Assembly: GCF_014651995.1 (NCBI RefSeq)
Contig: NZ_BMXY01000001.1
Coordinates: forward strand, 1,364,001 to 1,428,000
Direction of reading: 5' to 3'
DNA: 64,000 nucleotides
From: Cognatilysobacter xinjiangensis
GTDB lineage: Bacteria; Pseudomonadota; Gammaproteobacteria; Xanthomonadales; Xanthomonadaceae
In this document: positions 26,536-35,971 of the stretch, piece after piece
How positions within the stretch are numbered: position 1 is the stretch's first letter
How the letters are laid out: each line of letters opens with the position of its first letter
Program-made: the position numbers and the translations under genes
Notes under the pieces: model-generated
The model's input: the letters and a program-made list of their open reading frames with translations, nothing else
Told to the model about the DNA's origin: nothing
Databases searched by the model: none

Positions 26536-26690
26536 GGCGCCCTATATACCCCGGCCACGCACTTTCGCGTCGCGTGTCCTCGCGCATCGGTACCGCTTCC
26601 ACCGCCCCGTTCGCGGCACCACACTGCGCCGCACCCGCAGTGCGTCGCCGCCGTGGCATCGCGTTGCCCATCGAACACGCTGGAGCCCGC

Positions 26691-27047
26691 ATGGATGTCG
26701 ACGCCCTGAAGGAATTCTGCAGCGCGCTACCCGGCGCGGCCTCGAAACTGTTCGGGCCGCCGAGCAATGTGCTCGTCTACTACGCGCGCGGCAGGAAGTT
26801 CGCGTATTTCAAGACGAGCGAGCCCGAGCGCTGGCGCTTCAGCATCCGCACGACGCCCGAGCGCTTCCTCGAGCTGACCGACATCCCGGGCATCAAGCCC
26901 GCGCGGTTCCTGGCGCGGTGGCATTGGGTAACCATCGTCGACGTCGCCCGCGTGCAGGACGACGAGCTGCGCGGGCTCGTCAGCGCATCGTACGAGCGCG
27001 CGACGGCGAGCCGGCGGGCGACGGGCCGCGGCGCCCGACGCGCTTGA
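26691..27047 (+). CDS. MmcQ/YjbR family protein
   Basis: The protein has 118 residues. The start MDVDALKEFCSALPGAASKL and the blocks GRKFAYFKTSEPERWRFSIR and IPGIKPARFLARWHWVTI are typical of the MmcQ/YjbR double-wing family with a CyaY-like fold, proposed to bind DNA. TGGAG lies 8 nt before the ATG at 26691. The C-terminus is basic (TGRGARRA). Confidence 0.85.
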   Translation: MDVDALKEFCSALPGAASKLFGPPSNVLVYYARGRKFAYFKTSEPERWRFSIRTTPERFLELTDIPGIKPARFLARWHWVTIVDVARVQDDELRGLVSASYERATASRRATGRGARRA

Positions 27048-27239
27048 GGGACGCAGCGACGCGCCCATCGGCTGACGACGGATCGAAAGCGCTGCCTGCG
27101 CGTTGGGACGTGAAACCTCGCCGCGCAGAGGAATGGCGCCGTGCTGGCGAACCGACGATCCAAGCGCAGTGCGCGTGCGCGCCGCGCGGGAATAGAGCCC
27201 GATCAGCAGGAGATCGGCGATAGCCGGCTGGGCGCAGCG

Positions 27240-27869
27240 TCAGCCCGCGACGACGTCGACCAGCCGTGCCGGAACCCAGCCCGACTTGCAGGAACCCCGA
27301 TAGGGACGCGGCGTGGCGACGGCGCCCGAGACGCCGCAGTCCGCGCCCACCGTCGGCGGCACCACCACGCTCTCCCACGCGCCGTCCGGCGACGCACCGC
27401 AGAGGTAGACGGCGTCGCCCGCCGCGAGGCGCACCGCGGTGCCCGCACCTTCGCCAGGCGCCAGCCGTACTGCCACGGCCGACGTCACCACGCCCAGGCT
27501 CGGGCATGCGTCGATGTCGGGCTGGCGATGCGCGCCGATGACGACCGGCACCGCGCCCGCGGCGGGACGCGCGGCCGCAAGCGTGGGGAAATCCGGTCCC
27601 ACCACGATGCAGCGGCTGCGATCGGACCAGGTCTGTACCGGCCCGGTGAACGCGATCTTCTTTCCGACCATTGGCGCCAGTGCCGCCTCGTCGGCCTCGT
27701 CGACCATCACGCAGAGCGTTCCGCTCGCGGATTCGACCCAGTACTGGCCCGATGCGTACGAGAGGACGCCCGACACGGAACCGGGTGCAGTGCCAACGAC
27801 TTTCGTCCCCGCGTGCGCGCCGAGGCTGGAGAGAGCGAGCGCGATTGCGAAGCCGGTCGTGCGGAGCAT
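27240..27869 (-). CDS. Secreted protein with SH3-like C-terminus
   Basis: The 209-residue protein starts with a signal peptide (MLRTTGFAIALALSSLGAHA). The central part has strands around VSGVLSYASGQYWVESASGT and KKIAFTGPVQTW. The last ~60 residues (AAGDAVYLCGASPDGAWESV, GWVPARLVDVV) resemble a bacterial SH3-like domain. Four to five cysteines suggest disulphides in the periplasm. Family and function are not recognised. Confidence 0.68.
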   Translation of the reverse strand: MLRTTGFAIALALSSLGAHAGTKVVGTAPGSVSGVLSYASGQYWVESASGTLCVMVDEADEAALAPMVGKKIAFTGPVQTWSDRSRCIVVGPDFPTLAAARPAAGAVPVVIGAHRQPDIDACPSLGVVTSAVAVRLAPGEGAGTAVRLAAGDAVYLCGASPDGAWESVVVPPTVGADCGVSGAVATPRPYRGSCKSGWVPARLVDVVAG

Positions 27870-28127
27870 GCGGAGTGCCGTTGATCGAAGGGTGCGCGAG
27901 TGTAGGGCCTGGAACGCCGACACGTTCGCGCTGCATGTCGCGTCGTGAGGAACGTCGCAGTCGCGACATCGACGCGGCCGCGCATGGCCGCAAGCCACTG
28001 TCTGACCGCTCGCTACCACGGCGCCGCGCCTGCGCGACACGCGACGTCGCCACGGCATTCGTGGCGACGATGTCCCGTGGCCTGTCGACGCGTGGATCGC
28101 CCGAGCCGCCGACTGCCGGATCGCTTC

Positions 28128-30377
28128 TCAGTGAGCGAGCGTGTCGCCGCGCTCCCCATGCGAGACGCGGCCGTCGTTTCCGAGGCGCGCAAGGCAACCC
28201 TGCGCTTCCAGTGCCTCGATGCTGGCCTCCGGCTGGCAGGCATCGAACGCTGCCATGCGGCCCGGGCCGAGGCCCACCCAGCGGTCGCGGCCTTCGCGCT
28301 TGGCGCGGTACAGCGCGGCGTCGGCGACGCGCAGGCTCAACGACCAGTCGCCCACGCGGCCCGGCCACAGCGGGAACAGGCTCACGCCGGCGGACACCGT
28401 GAGCGTCACCGTCCCGCTCGCGCGTACCAGCGGCTGCGCGCGCAGCTGCTCGCGCACGCGCTCGAACAACGCCGCCGCTTCCGAGGCGGACGTGTTCGGG
28501 CAGACCCACAGGAACTCTTCGCCGCCCCAGCGCACCAGCAGGTCGCTGCCGCGCGCACAGCTGCGCAGCACGTCGCTGAAGTGCAGCAGCGCGTGGTCGC
28601 CGGCCTCGTGGCCGTGGACGTCGTTGATGCGCTTGAAGTGGTCGATGTCGAGCAGCATCACCAGCACCGGCTCGATGCGCTGGCCGTTCGCACGCGCCTC
28701 GGCCTGGGTAGCGGCGAGGCGGGCGCACCAGTCCTGCGCGTAGCGACGGTTGTGCAGGCCCGTGAGCGCGTCTTCCTCGCTCTGGCGGCGGATGGTGGCG
28801 TTGAGCTTCTCGAGCTCGCGGTGTTGCGACAGCGTCTCCGCGTTCCTGCGTTCCAGCTCGAGGTTGGTGCGCTTCCGGAAGCGGCTTTCGCGCATCTTCA
28901 CCAGTGCGAGGGCGCCCAGCAGCAACAAGGCGGCGATCAGGCCGTAGCCCATCAGGCGCTGGTGCTGGGAAGCGGCTTCCAGCGCGGTGAGGCGCGCCTG
29001 CTGGGCCGCGCGGTCGCGTTCGGACTGCGCCAGCTCGCCCTCTTTCCGCGCGAGCGCCACGGCCGATTCGAGTTCGCCGATGCGCGTCTTGGATTCGACG
29101 TTGACGAAATCGTCGTTGGCGGCCTTGAACTCGCGCATCAGCGCCAGCGCCTCGCGATGCCGTCCCTGCGCATCGAGGTTGTCGATCATGCGCGGGTACA
29201 GCTCCAGCCGACGCGGCACGTTGTCGGACTGCTTGAACAGCGCCAGCGAGCGCGCGAACGCCGACGCGGCGGCGGCGCGCTGGCCGAGGTCGGCGTGGTT
29301 GGCGCCGATGTTCGAATAGACGATCGCCGCCTCGGGGATGGAACCGTCGCGCTCGAATTCGGCGGCGGCCTCGGCGAGCAGTGGCAGCGCCTCGCGCTGG
29401 CGGCCGGTCTGCTGCAGCACGTCCGCGATGTTGTTGAGCGACACGCCGACGGGCTGTCCGTTGGCGCGCGCGCTCGCGAGTGCCTCGCGATAGACCGCCT
29501 CGGCACGTTCGCGCTGGCCGGCGCCCATGTAGGCGGCGCCGAGATTGTTGAGCACTTCCGCGCGTGCGAGGCCCGGCTTGGGTTTCGCGTCCCAGGCCTT
29601 CACCGCGCGCTCGCCGTAGGCGACCGCCTTCGGCCAATCCTGCATGTAGTTGAAAAGCCCGGTGGCGTTGTGCAGCAGCGCCGGGTCTTCCGGCTTGCCC
29701 AGCGCCTTGCCGACGCGCTCGACTTCGAGCATGGCCGCGACCGCCTCGGGCATGCGGCCCTGCTGGGCGGCGGTGATGAAGATGATCTGGTTGGCGTTGT
29801 ACTCGACCAGGTCGGGATGCTTGCGCACCTTCGACAGCGCGAGCCTGGCCACGCGCGAGGCGTCGTCGAGCGCCTGCATCTTCATGTACGAGGCGGCGAG
29901 CTGGCGCCAGAGCTCGGGGACGTTGGCGGCGTCGGCGGGCAGCGTCTTCTCGAGCCTGGCGAGGTCGGCTTCCAGCGCGGCGATGCGCTTGGCGTCCTTG
30001 GTCGACCAGATCGCGCCGTTGAGCGCCTTGAGCAGGCGCACCTGCTGCTCGGGCGTCAGCACGGCGTGCTCGCGCAGCGCGCTGCCGATCTCGACGGCCT
30101 TGGCTTCGTTGCGCGCGGCAACGGCGGCGTCGCCCAGCTCCAGGCCGAGTTCGACGACGGCGTTCTTGTCGGTGGCGGCGGCCCACACGGGCTCGCCGAT
30201 CGCCAGCGCCTTCGCGGGGTCGCTCTTGCGGAGGACCTTGACGGTGGCGAGCACGTCGCCGCGCTGCGCCGCGGCGGCGGCCGGTGCGACGCCCGGCGAA
30301 ACGGCGAACGCCGGCGTGGCCAGCAACGAAAGCGCCAGCGGCAGTACCGCACCGGCCAGGAAATCCAATCTGGGCAT
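28128..30377 (-). CDS. Membrane-bound TPR diguanylate cyclase
   Basis: The protein has 749 residues. The order is: signal peptide (LPLALSLLATPAFA), a large periplasmic TPR-type region (about 40-440; LNNLGAAYMGAGQRERAEAV), a coiled coil (about 430-470), one membrane helix (about 474-493), a short coiled linker and a GGDEF domain. The catalytic motif is RWGGEEF (GGEEF about 616-620), and the RGSD inhibitory I-site lies five residues before it. It should make c-di-GMP from GTP, with product inhibition. The TPR-helix-GGDEF layout is common in Xanthomonadaceae. It stands alone, with a secreted-protein gene downstream. Confidence 0.92.
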   Translation of the reverse strand: MPRLDFLAGAVLPLALSLLATPAFAVSPGVAPAAAAAQRGDVLATVKVLRKSDPAKALAIGEPVWAAATDKNAVVELGLELGDAAVAARNEAKAVEIGSALREHAVLTPEQQVRLLKALNGAIWSTKDAKRIAALEADLARLEKTLPADAANVPELWRQLAASYMKMQALDDASRVARLALSKVRKHPDLVEYNANQIIFITAAQQGRMPEAVAAMLEVERVGKALGKPEDPALLHNATGLFNYMQDWPKAVAYGERAVKAWDAKPKPGLARAEVLNNLGAAYMGAGQRERAEAVYREALASARANGQPVGVSLNNIADVLQQTGRQREALPLLAEAAAEFERDGSIPEAAIVYSNIGANHADLGQRAAAASAFARSLALFKQSDNVPRRLELYPRMIDNLDAQGRHREALALMREFKAANDDFVNVESKTRIGELESAVALARKEGELAQSERDRAAQQARLTALEAASQHQRLMGYGLIAALLLLGALALVKMRESRFRKRTNLELERRNAETLSQHRELEKLNATIRRQSEEDALTGLHNRRYAQDWCARLAATQAEARANGQRIEPVLVMLLDIDHFKRINDVHGHEAGDHALLHFSDVLRSCARGSDLLVRWGGEEFLWVCPNTSASEAAALFERVREQLRAQPLVRASGTVTLTVSAGVSLFPLWPGRVGDWSLSLRVADAALYRAKREGRDRWVGLGPGRMAAFDACQPEASIEALEAQGCLARLGNDGRVSHGERGDTLAH

Positions 30378-30483
30378 CGAACGAGTGCTTCTGCGGCCGC
30401 TCCTCGGCCCGACGCCGGTTTATCGACCGGGCGTCACAGTTCTGGAGCGGCCGTAAGCGGACGCGCCTGTCGCGCTCGGCGCA

Positions 30484-31785
30484 TCAGGTCACGCGCTCGC
30501 CGGCGGCCACGCGCGGCGGCGTGACGTCGCCCGGCGCGGGTCGCAGCAGCAGCCGCCAACGGCCGGCGTCGCGCCGCAGCCGAAGGTCGCGATGGCGCAC
30601 CAGGTAGAGCAGTGCGACCCCCGCCGCCGCCAGCCCGGACAGGGCGCCCGCACCCAGTGCCCAGCGCGCGCCGAAGGTGTCGGCGATCCAGCCCACCAGC
30701 GGCGCGCCGACCGGCGTGCCGCCCATCACCACCGCGATGCGTAGCGCCAGCACGCGACCGCGCATGCCGCGCTCGGTGGTGAGCTGCATCATCGAGTTGC
30801 TGGCGGTCATGAAGGTAAGCGCCGCCAGCCCGACCGGCACCAGCATCAGCGCGAAGGTCCACGGACCCGGCATCGCCGCGGCCAGCAACGCGGCGACGCC
30901 GAAGGCCGCGGCGGACGCGCACATCAGCACCATGCCCGGCACCGGCCGGCGCGCCGACAGCAGCGCCCCGCCCATCGTTCCCACCGCCATCGCCGAGGAC
31001 AGCAGGCCGTACTGGCTGGAGTCGCCCTGGAACACGGTGACCGACATCGTCGAGATGAAGATCGCGAAGTTGAAGCCGAAGGTGCCGATCAGCGCGAGCA
31101 TCACCAGCACGGCCATCAGGTCAGGCCGATGCCACACGTACCGGAAGCCTTCGAGCATCGCGCCCCGCGCGCGCTCGGGCGGCGGATCCGCGTACAGCTC
31201 GTTGATGCGCAGGCACAGCAGCGAGACCAGCACCGCCGCGTACGAGCCCGCGTTGACCATGAACAGCCAGCCCTCGCCCACGGCCGCGATCAGCAGGCCG
31301 GCGATGGCCGGGCCGACCATGCGTGCGCCGTTGAACGAGGTGGAATTGAGCGCGACCGCGTTGGCCACGTAGTCGTCGCTGACGAGATCGGAGACGAAGG
31401 TCTGCCGCGCCGGGGCGTCGAACGCGGTCACGCAGCCCAGCAGGAACGCGAAGCCGTACACCTGCCACAGCTCCACCACGCCGGTCAGCGTGACGATGCC
31501 CAGCCCCAGTGCCAGCAGCCCCGACAGCGCCTGCGTCCAGATCAGCAGCCGGCGGCGATCGAGGTGGTCGGCCGCCCATCCGGTGAGCGGCAGCAGGAGC
31601 AGCGGCGGCCCGAACTGCAGCGCCATCACGATGCCCACCGCGGTGGCGCTGTGGTCGGTGAGCTGCGTGAGCACCAGCCAGTCCTGCCCGACGCGCTGCA
31701 TCCACGTGCCGACATTGGACACGAGCGCGCCCGCGGCCCAGACGCGGTAGTTGTAGATCCGTAGGGAAGAGAAAGTGCCGCTCAC
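30484..31785 (-). CDS. MFS exporter (MFS_3 / EntS-like)
   Basis: The protein has 433 residues and 12 membrane segments. The N-terminal block YNYRVWAAGALVSNVGTWMQ RVGQDWL, PLTGWAADHLDRRRLL (motif A) and AFDAPARQTFVSDLV are hallmarks of the MFS_3 branch that contains the enterobactin exporter EntS. No siderophore cluster is nearby, so the substrate is unknown. The start is GTG at 31785. Confidence 0.88.
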   Translation of the reverse strand: MSGTFSSLRIYNYRVWAAGALVSNVGTWMQRVGQDWLVLTQLTDHSATAVGIVMALQFGPPLLLLPLTGWAADHLDRRRLLIWTQALSGLLALGLGIVTLTGVVELWQVYGFAFLLGCVTAFDAPARQTFVSDLVSDDYVANAVALNSTSFNGARMVGPAIAGLLIAAVGEGWLFMVNAGSYAAVLVSLLCLRINELYADPPPERARGAMLEGFRYVWHRPDLMAVLVMLALIGTFGFNFAIFISTMSVTVFQGDSSQYGLLSSAMAVGTMGGALLSARRPVPGMVLMCASAAAFGVAALLAAAMPGPWTFALMLVPVGLAALTFMTASNSMMQLTTERGMRGRVLALRIAVVMGGTPVGAPLVGWIADTFGARWALGAGALSGLAAAGVALLYLVRHRDLRLRRDAGRWRLLLRPAPGDVTPPRVAAGERVT

Positions 31786-31960
31786 TGACGACGCAGGTTA
31801 GCGGCGCGTGGTTGTGCGGCGGGTCAAGACGAAGCACGCAGGCAGCGGCGACGCGGCCGGCATGCAGGCCGACGTGGTCAAATCGCCGACACGGGCCATG
31901 GGTGCAAACGGCGTCGCGCATGCGGCCCCGCGAGTCGAACTGAGGGCGGGGAGCACGCGG

Positions 31961-32296
31961 ATGATGTTCATGATCGGCCAGGGCGAACGCGTGCAGGTGA
32001 TCGGCCCGCCGCAACCGGACCACTGCGAGCGCTGCGGCGAACAGCGCGACTTCGTGCCGCGCCTGACCTACGCCTTCGGCCAGTTCGACCTGCTGTTCGG
32101 TTTCGTCTACGACAAGCGCTACGAACTCGTCTGCCCGGTATGCAACGGTGGCTGGAAGCTCGATCGGTGCGCCGCCGAACGCACCTTCGGCAAGCCCGAA
32201 ATTCCGTTCCACCTCCGCTACGGCATCTGGGTGCTAGCCGCACTGGCCGCGGCCGTCGGCACCGCGGCGTATCTCTACCGCCACCGGGGCGGCTAG
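31961..32296 (+). CDS. Zinc-ribbon protein with C-terminal membrane helix
   Basis: The 111-residue protein contains two CxxC knuckles, CERC (about residue 18) and CPVC (about 60), forming a zinc ribbon with beta strands between. One membrane helix follows (RYGIWVLAALAAAVGTAAYL) with a short basic tail. The start is the ATG pair 31961/31964 with GGGGAG upstream; the longer frame is not protein-like. The orientation suggests a cytosolic zinc domain. Function is unknown. Confidence 0.68.
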   Translation: MMFMIGQGERVQVIGPPQPDHCERCGEQRDFVPRLTYAFGQFDLLFGFVYDKRYELVCPVCNGGWKLDRCAAERTFGKPEIPFHLRYGIWVLAALAAAVGTAAYLYRHRGG

Positions 32297-32576
32297 CGGC
32301 TCCGCGCCAGGGGGCTACCGCGTGCTGCATCGTCCAAACGTCGCAGGCCTGACGACGGTTACCGTTACCGACGACCTACTCGTCACGCGGCGCAACCGGC
32401 TCGAACTCTCGCCCGCCCCGAGAACCTGGCGTTTTCCCGCGAAAAACGCGTCTCTCCGGCGCTGCGGATGCACCCGCCGGGCACACGTATCCCGAACGTC
32501 CCGCTGAAGAAACGCACAGGCTGCGACGCGGCGAATTCCGGAACCTGCGGCCTCCCCCAACAAAAGGAGTCCCGCC

Positions 32577-32858
32577 ATGAAGTACGCCAGTCTCGCCCTC
32601 GCCCTTGCCGTCTTCAGCAGCGGCGCGATCGCCGCACCCGCCGCCAAGGCCGACGCCGCGACCGGAAAGGCGAGCGTCGCAATGGACGCCGCGCAGGCCG
32701 GGGGCAAGGTGAAGTGCACGCGCGAACGCGTCACCGGCAGCAACCGCACCATCCGCGTCTGCCTGACCGAAGAGCAGGCACGCACGCTGACCGAGGAGCA
32801 GAAGATCGACCTGATCCGCAGCCAGCACGCCAACGCGAACGCCGGCGGCGGGGGCTGA
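32577..32858 (+). CDS. Small periplasmic hypothetical protein
   Basis: The 93-residue protein has a signal peptide (MKYASLALALAVFSSGAIAA). The mature part has two cysteines (KVKCTRERVTGS, IRVCLTEEQA) spaced for a disulphide, and ends in a Gly run. AAAGGAG lies 8 nt before the ATG. I recognise no function; similar small exported proteins are common in this family. Confidence 0.7.
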   Translation: MKYASLALALAVFSSGAIAAPAAKADAATGKASVAMDAAQAGGKVKCTRERVTGSNRTIRVCLTEEQARTLTEEQKIDLIRSQHANANAGGGG

Positions 32859-33054
32859 GGCGAGCGCGCGAGTTCCCCGGAGCGGCGACGCCGGCAACCT
32901 CCCCGGCCGTCGCTCGCCGCTCCACTTTCCGGCGCAGCGGGCGCTCCGCCCGCCGCGCCGGCACGCGAACGGCGGGTCCCCGACACGGTGACGTTTTCAC
33001 TGCGCGAAAGCGGCCGTGCCTTAGGCTGGCGCACCCCGCATTCGGTGCCCAGTC

Positions 33055-35328
33055 GTGGACCTCGGCGACTTCAACCGCATATTCGACAGCCTGCCCGGGC
33101 ATTTCGCCCTGCTGCGGGCCGTGCCGGGCTATCCGGTGGTGGCGATGAGCCGCTCCCTGCGCGCCCTCTCGCGCGATCCCGACGGCGCGATCGGGCGGCC
33201 TCTTTTCGAGCTGTTTCCCGAAGCCCCGGAAGCCGCGGGCAGCAGCAGGCCGCTGACCGCCTCTTTCGAACGCGTGGTCCGTGAGCGCGCCGTCGATCGC
33301 AACGAGCAGCGCTTCGACCTGTTCGACGCGGCCACGGGGACCTACCGCGAACGCTACTGGACGGCGACCAACACGCCGGTCCTGGACGCGAACGGCGAGG
33401 TCGAATTCATCCTGCACCAGACCGAGGACGCGGCCACGGGTCGCCGACAGGGCTCCACGGCCATCCTCGATGCGATGACGGAAGGCGTGTTCACCGTCGA
33501 TCGCCAGTGGCGCTTCAGTTACGTCAACCCCGAGGCGTATCGCATCCTGCGCGAGACGCCGGGATCGCTCATCGGTCATGTCGTCTGGGAACGCTTCCCC
33601 GGCGCCGAGGAGGCCTTCGGCGAGCACTACCGCCGGACCATGGACGAGGCGGTCACGAGCCGTTTCACTGCCTATTACGCGGGCCTCGACAGCTGGTACG
33701 AGGTCACCGCCTATCCCGCACCGGAAGGCATCGCCGTCTACTTCCACGACGTCACCTCGCACGTGCTCGCCGAGCGCGACCGCGAGCAGCTCGCCGCCGA
33801 GTCGGCGCGGCAGCGCCGCATCTACGAGGCCGCGCTCAACAACACGCCCGACTTCGTCTACGTGTTCGGGGTCGACCACCGCGCGATATACGCCAACGAC
33901 GCGTTGCTCAAGGTCTGGGGCGTCGACGACGTGCGCGGCAAGACCTGGATGGACCTCGGCTACGAGCAGTGGCATGCCGACATGCACGACCGCGAGCTGG
34001 CCCAGGTCATCCGCACCAAGGCGCCGATCCGCGGCGAGATCCCGTTCACCGGCACCAACGGGCGCCGCGTCTACGACTACATCTTCGCGCCGGTGTTCGG
34101 CGCGGATGGCGAAGTGGTCGCCGTCGCCGGTACCACGCGAGACGTCACCGACCGCCAGGCCGCCGAGCAGATGATCCGCAGCCATGCCGAGCGCCTCGCC
34201 GAGGCCGACCGCATGAAGGACGAGTTCCTCGCCACGCTCTCGCACGAGCTGCGCAATCCGCTGGCACCGCTGCGCAACGGCCTGGAGATCCTGCGTCGCA
34301 CCACCGACGCCGCGGCGCCGTCCGCGCGCATCCACGCGATGATGGAACGGCAGGTCGACCACCTCGTGCACCTCGTCGACGACCTGATGGAGGTCTCGCG
34401 AATCACGCGCGGCAAGGTCGCGCTGCAGGTCGAGCCGGTCGAACTCGCCACGGTCGTCGAAAGCGCGCTCGAGGTCGCCCAGCCCGCGATCGACGGGGGC
34501 GCACACCGCCTCCTCGTGGACATGCCGGACACGCCCGTCGTCCTGCAGGGCGACCGCGTGCGGCTCGCGCAGATACTCGCGAACCTGCTCAACAACGCAG
34601 CGAAGTATTCCGAGCCCGGAGGTTCGATATCGCTGGGCGCGTCGGTGGAGGGCGACGCGCTCGTCCTACGGATCACCGATACCGGCTTCGGTATGGAGCC
34701 CAGCGAGATTCCGCGCCTGTTCGAGATGTTCGCGCGCGGCGACCGCGTACGCGCCTCGCACCAGGGCGGTCTCGGCATCGGCCTGGCGCTCGCGCGGCGC
34801 CTCGCGGAGCTGCAAGGCGGGTCGCTCGACGCCACCAGCGAAGGCCCGGGGCGCGGCAGCACGTTCGAGCTCCGCCTGCCGCTGCCCGCGCAGGCGGCGC
34901 CGGCGTCCCGCGCCGACCAGCCCGAGGCCGTCGGCTCGCTGTCGATGCGCGTACTGCTGGTCGACGACAACGCGGACGTGGGCGGCAGCCTCGCCGAGAC
35001 CCTGCGCCTGTTCGGTGCCGAGGTGCACCTGCTGCACGACGGCGCCGCCGCGCTGGACGCCTTCGACGGCGTCTCGCCCGACGTCGCCATCCTCGACATC
35101 GGCATGCCGGTGGTCACCGGTCACGACGTCGCACGCGGACTGCGCTCGCGCGGCGTCGTCATCCCGCTGATCGCGCTGACGGGCTGGGGCCAGGACGACG
35201 ACCGCCAGCGCGCCCTGGCAGCCGGTTTCGACCACCACCTCGTCAAGCCCGTCGCCGTCCCGGAGCTCGTCCCGCTTCTAGCGTCGCTGCAGGCTGCCGA
35301 TCGCGCTGGCGCTGCAGCGTCGCGCTGA
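33055..35328 (+). CDS. Hybrid histidine kinase with PAS-like input domains
   Basis: The 757-residue soluble protein has no membrane segment. PAS-like regions lie at about residues 5-120, 135-235 and 260-365 (AILDAMTEGVFTVDRQWRFS, NNTPDFVYVFGVDHRAIYAN). The HisKA domain has SHELRNPL with His397. HATPase_c has LANLLNNAAKYSEPGG (N-box) and DTGFGMEPS (G1) with GGLGIGLALARRL. A receiver domain follows with DDN near the start, phosphoacceptor Asp681 in AILDIGMP, and Lys in LVKPVAV. Phosphate likely moves from His397 to Asp681, then to an unlinked partner; no HPt gene is adjacent. The start is GTG. Confidence 0.92.
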   Translation: MDLGDFNRIFDSLPGHFALLRAVPGYPVVAMSRSLRALSRDPDGAIGRPLFELFPEAPEAAGSSRPLTASFERVVRERAVDRNEQRFDLFDAATGTYRERYWTATNTPVLDANGEVEFILHQTEDAATGRRQGSTAILDAMTEGVFTVDRQWRFSYVNPEAYRILRETPGSLIGHVVWERFPGAEEAFGEHYRRTMDEAVTSRFTAYYAGLDSWYEVTAYPAPEGIAVYFHDVTSHVLAERDREQLAAESARQRRIYEAALNNTPDFVYVFGVDHRAIYANDALLKVWGVDDVRGKTWMDLGYEQWHADMHDRELAQVIRTKAPIRGEIPFTGTNGRRVYDYIFAPVFGADGEVVAVAGTTRDVTDRQAAEQMIRSHAERLAEADRMKDEFLATLSHELRNPLAPLRNGLEILRRTTDAAAPSARIHAMMERQVDHLVHLVDDLMEVSRITRGKVALQVEPVELATVVESALEVAQPAIDGGAHRLLVDMPDTPVVLQGDRVRLAQILANLLNNAAKYSEPGGSISLGASVEGDALVLRITDTGFGMEPSEIPRLFEMFARGDRVRASHQGGLGIGLALARRLAELQGGSLDATSEGPGRGSTFELRLPLPAQAAPASRADQPEAVGSLSMRVLLVDDNADVGGSLAETLRLFGAEVHLLHDGAAALDAFDGVSPDVAILDIGMPVVTGHDVARGLRSRGVVIPLIALTGWGQDDDRQRALAAGFDHHLVKPVAVPELVPLLASLQAADRAGAAASR

Positions 35329-35499
35329 TGCTTCATGCCGCGGACGCGCCGCGCCGGCGGCGCCAGGTGCCGTGGGACATTTGCGGCGATGAGCGATCGA
35401 CGCGCGCACCCGAGCCACGCGCCCGCACTGCGATCAGGGTGTCGCCGAATCCATCATGGCTGTGGTCCTTACCGAAATGCGTTCACCCTGCCCGCGCAC

Positions 35500-35732
35500 G
35501 GCGCCATAACCCGCTGACTTACGTCGGTCGCCATCTGCCTGTCGGCGTTGAGCGCGGCATAGGGTTTCCGGTGCGGCCGACAAGGCGGTGAAGCTCCGTC
35601 GGCCGCACGTCCCGCTTGAGCTCGCGTTCGAACCAAGCCATCGCCTCGCCCATCGACCGGATCAGGTGCCTCCGCGTCGACGCCGAGATGCTTCTCCGTC
35701 CTGCGTGCCTCGCTGCCGATCAGAGTGTCCAT
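35500..35732 (-). pseudogene. Frameshifted fragment of a conserved hypothetical gene (DUF6998-like)
   Basis: On the minus strand the frame from 35641 reads MAWFERELKRDVRPTELHRL and then VGRTGN before leaving register. The next frame continues with PYAALNADRQMATDVSQR (about 35565-35510). In intact proteins I recall, the two pieces are continuous (PTELRHLxGRxGEL-YAAxxxxGQMAxxVNQ). A frameshift near 35560 plus loss of both ends marks a decayed gene. The recognition is from memory, so the family name is tentative; the two-frame continuity is seen directly. Confidence 0.5.
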
Positions 35733-35871
35733 AGCTGCGTGCGTGTAGTCCGCCCGTCGGACTGTGTCCGTGGCCTGCGAATCGCCGCTCGGGCAAGCCG
35801 AAGGTGTAGACGAACAGACGATGCTGTCGCGAGGGGCCGACCGCTCGTCCAGTGGCGCGACGTATTGGAAA

Positions 35872-35895
35872 GCAGGCCGCCCGAAGGCGGCCTGC
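35872..35895 (-). terminator. Terminator-like hairpin downstream of the outer-membrane protein gene
   Basis: Perfect 10-bp arms gcaggccgcc and ggcggcctgc close a CGAA loop. On the minus strand the stem is followed by TTTCC. It lies about 77 nt past the stop codon of the beta-barrel protein gene and fits its intrinsic terminator. Confidence 0.55.
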
Positions 35896-35971
35896 GATGG
35901 CGCGGGACCGGTGGACGACCGGTCACCCGTCCCGCCGCGCCCGCCAACTTCGTCGCGATGCGTTGCGCAGC

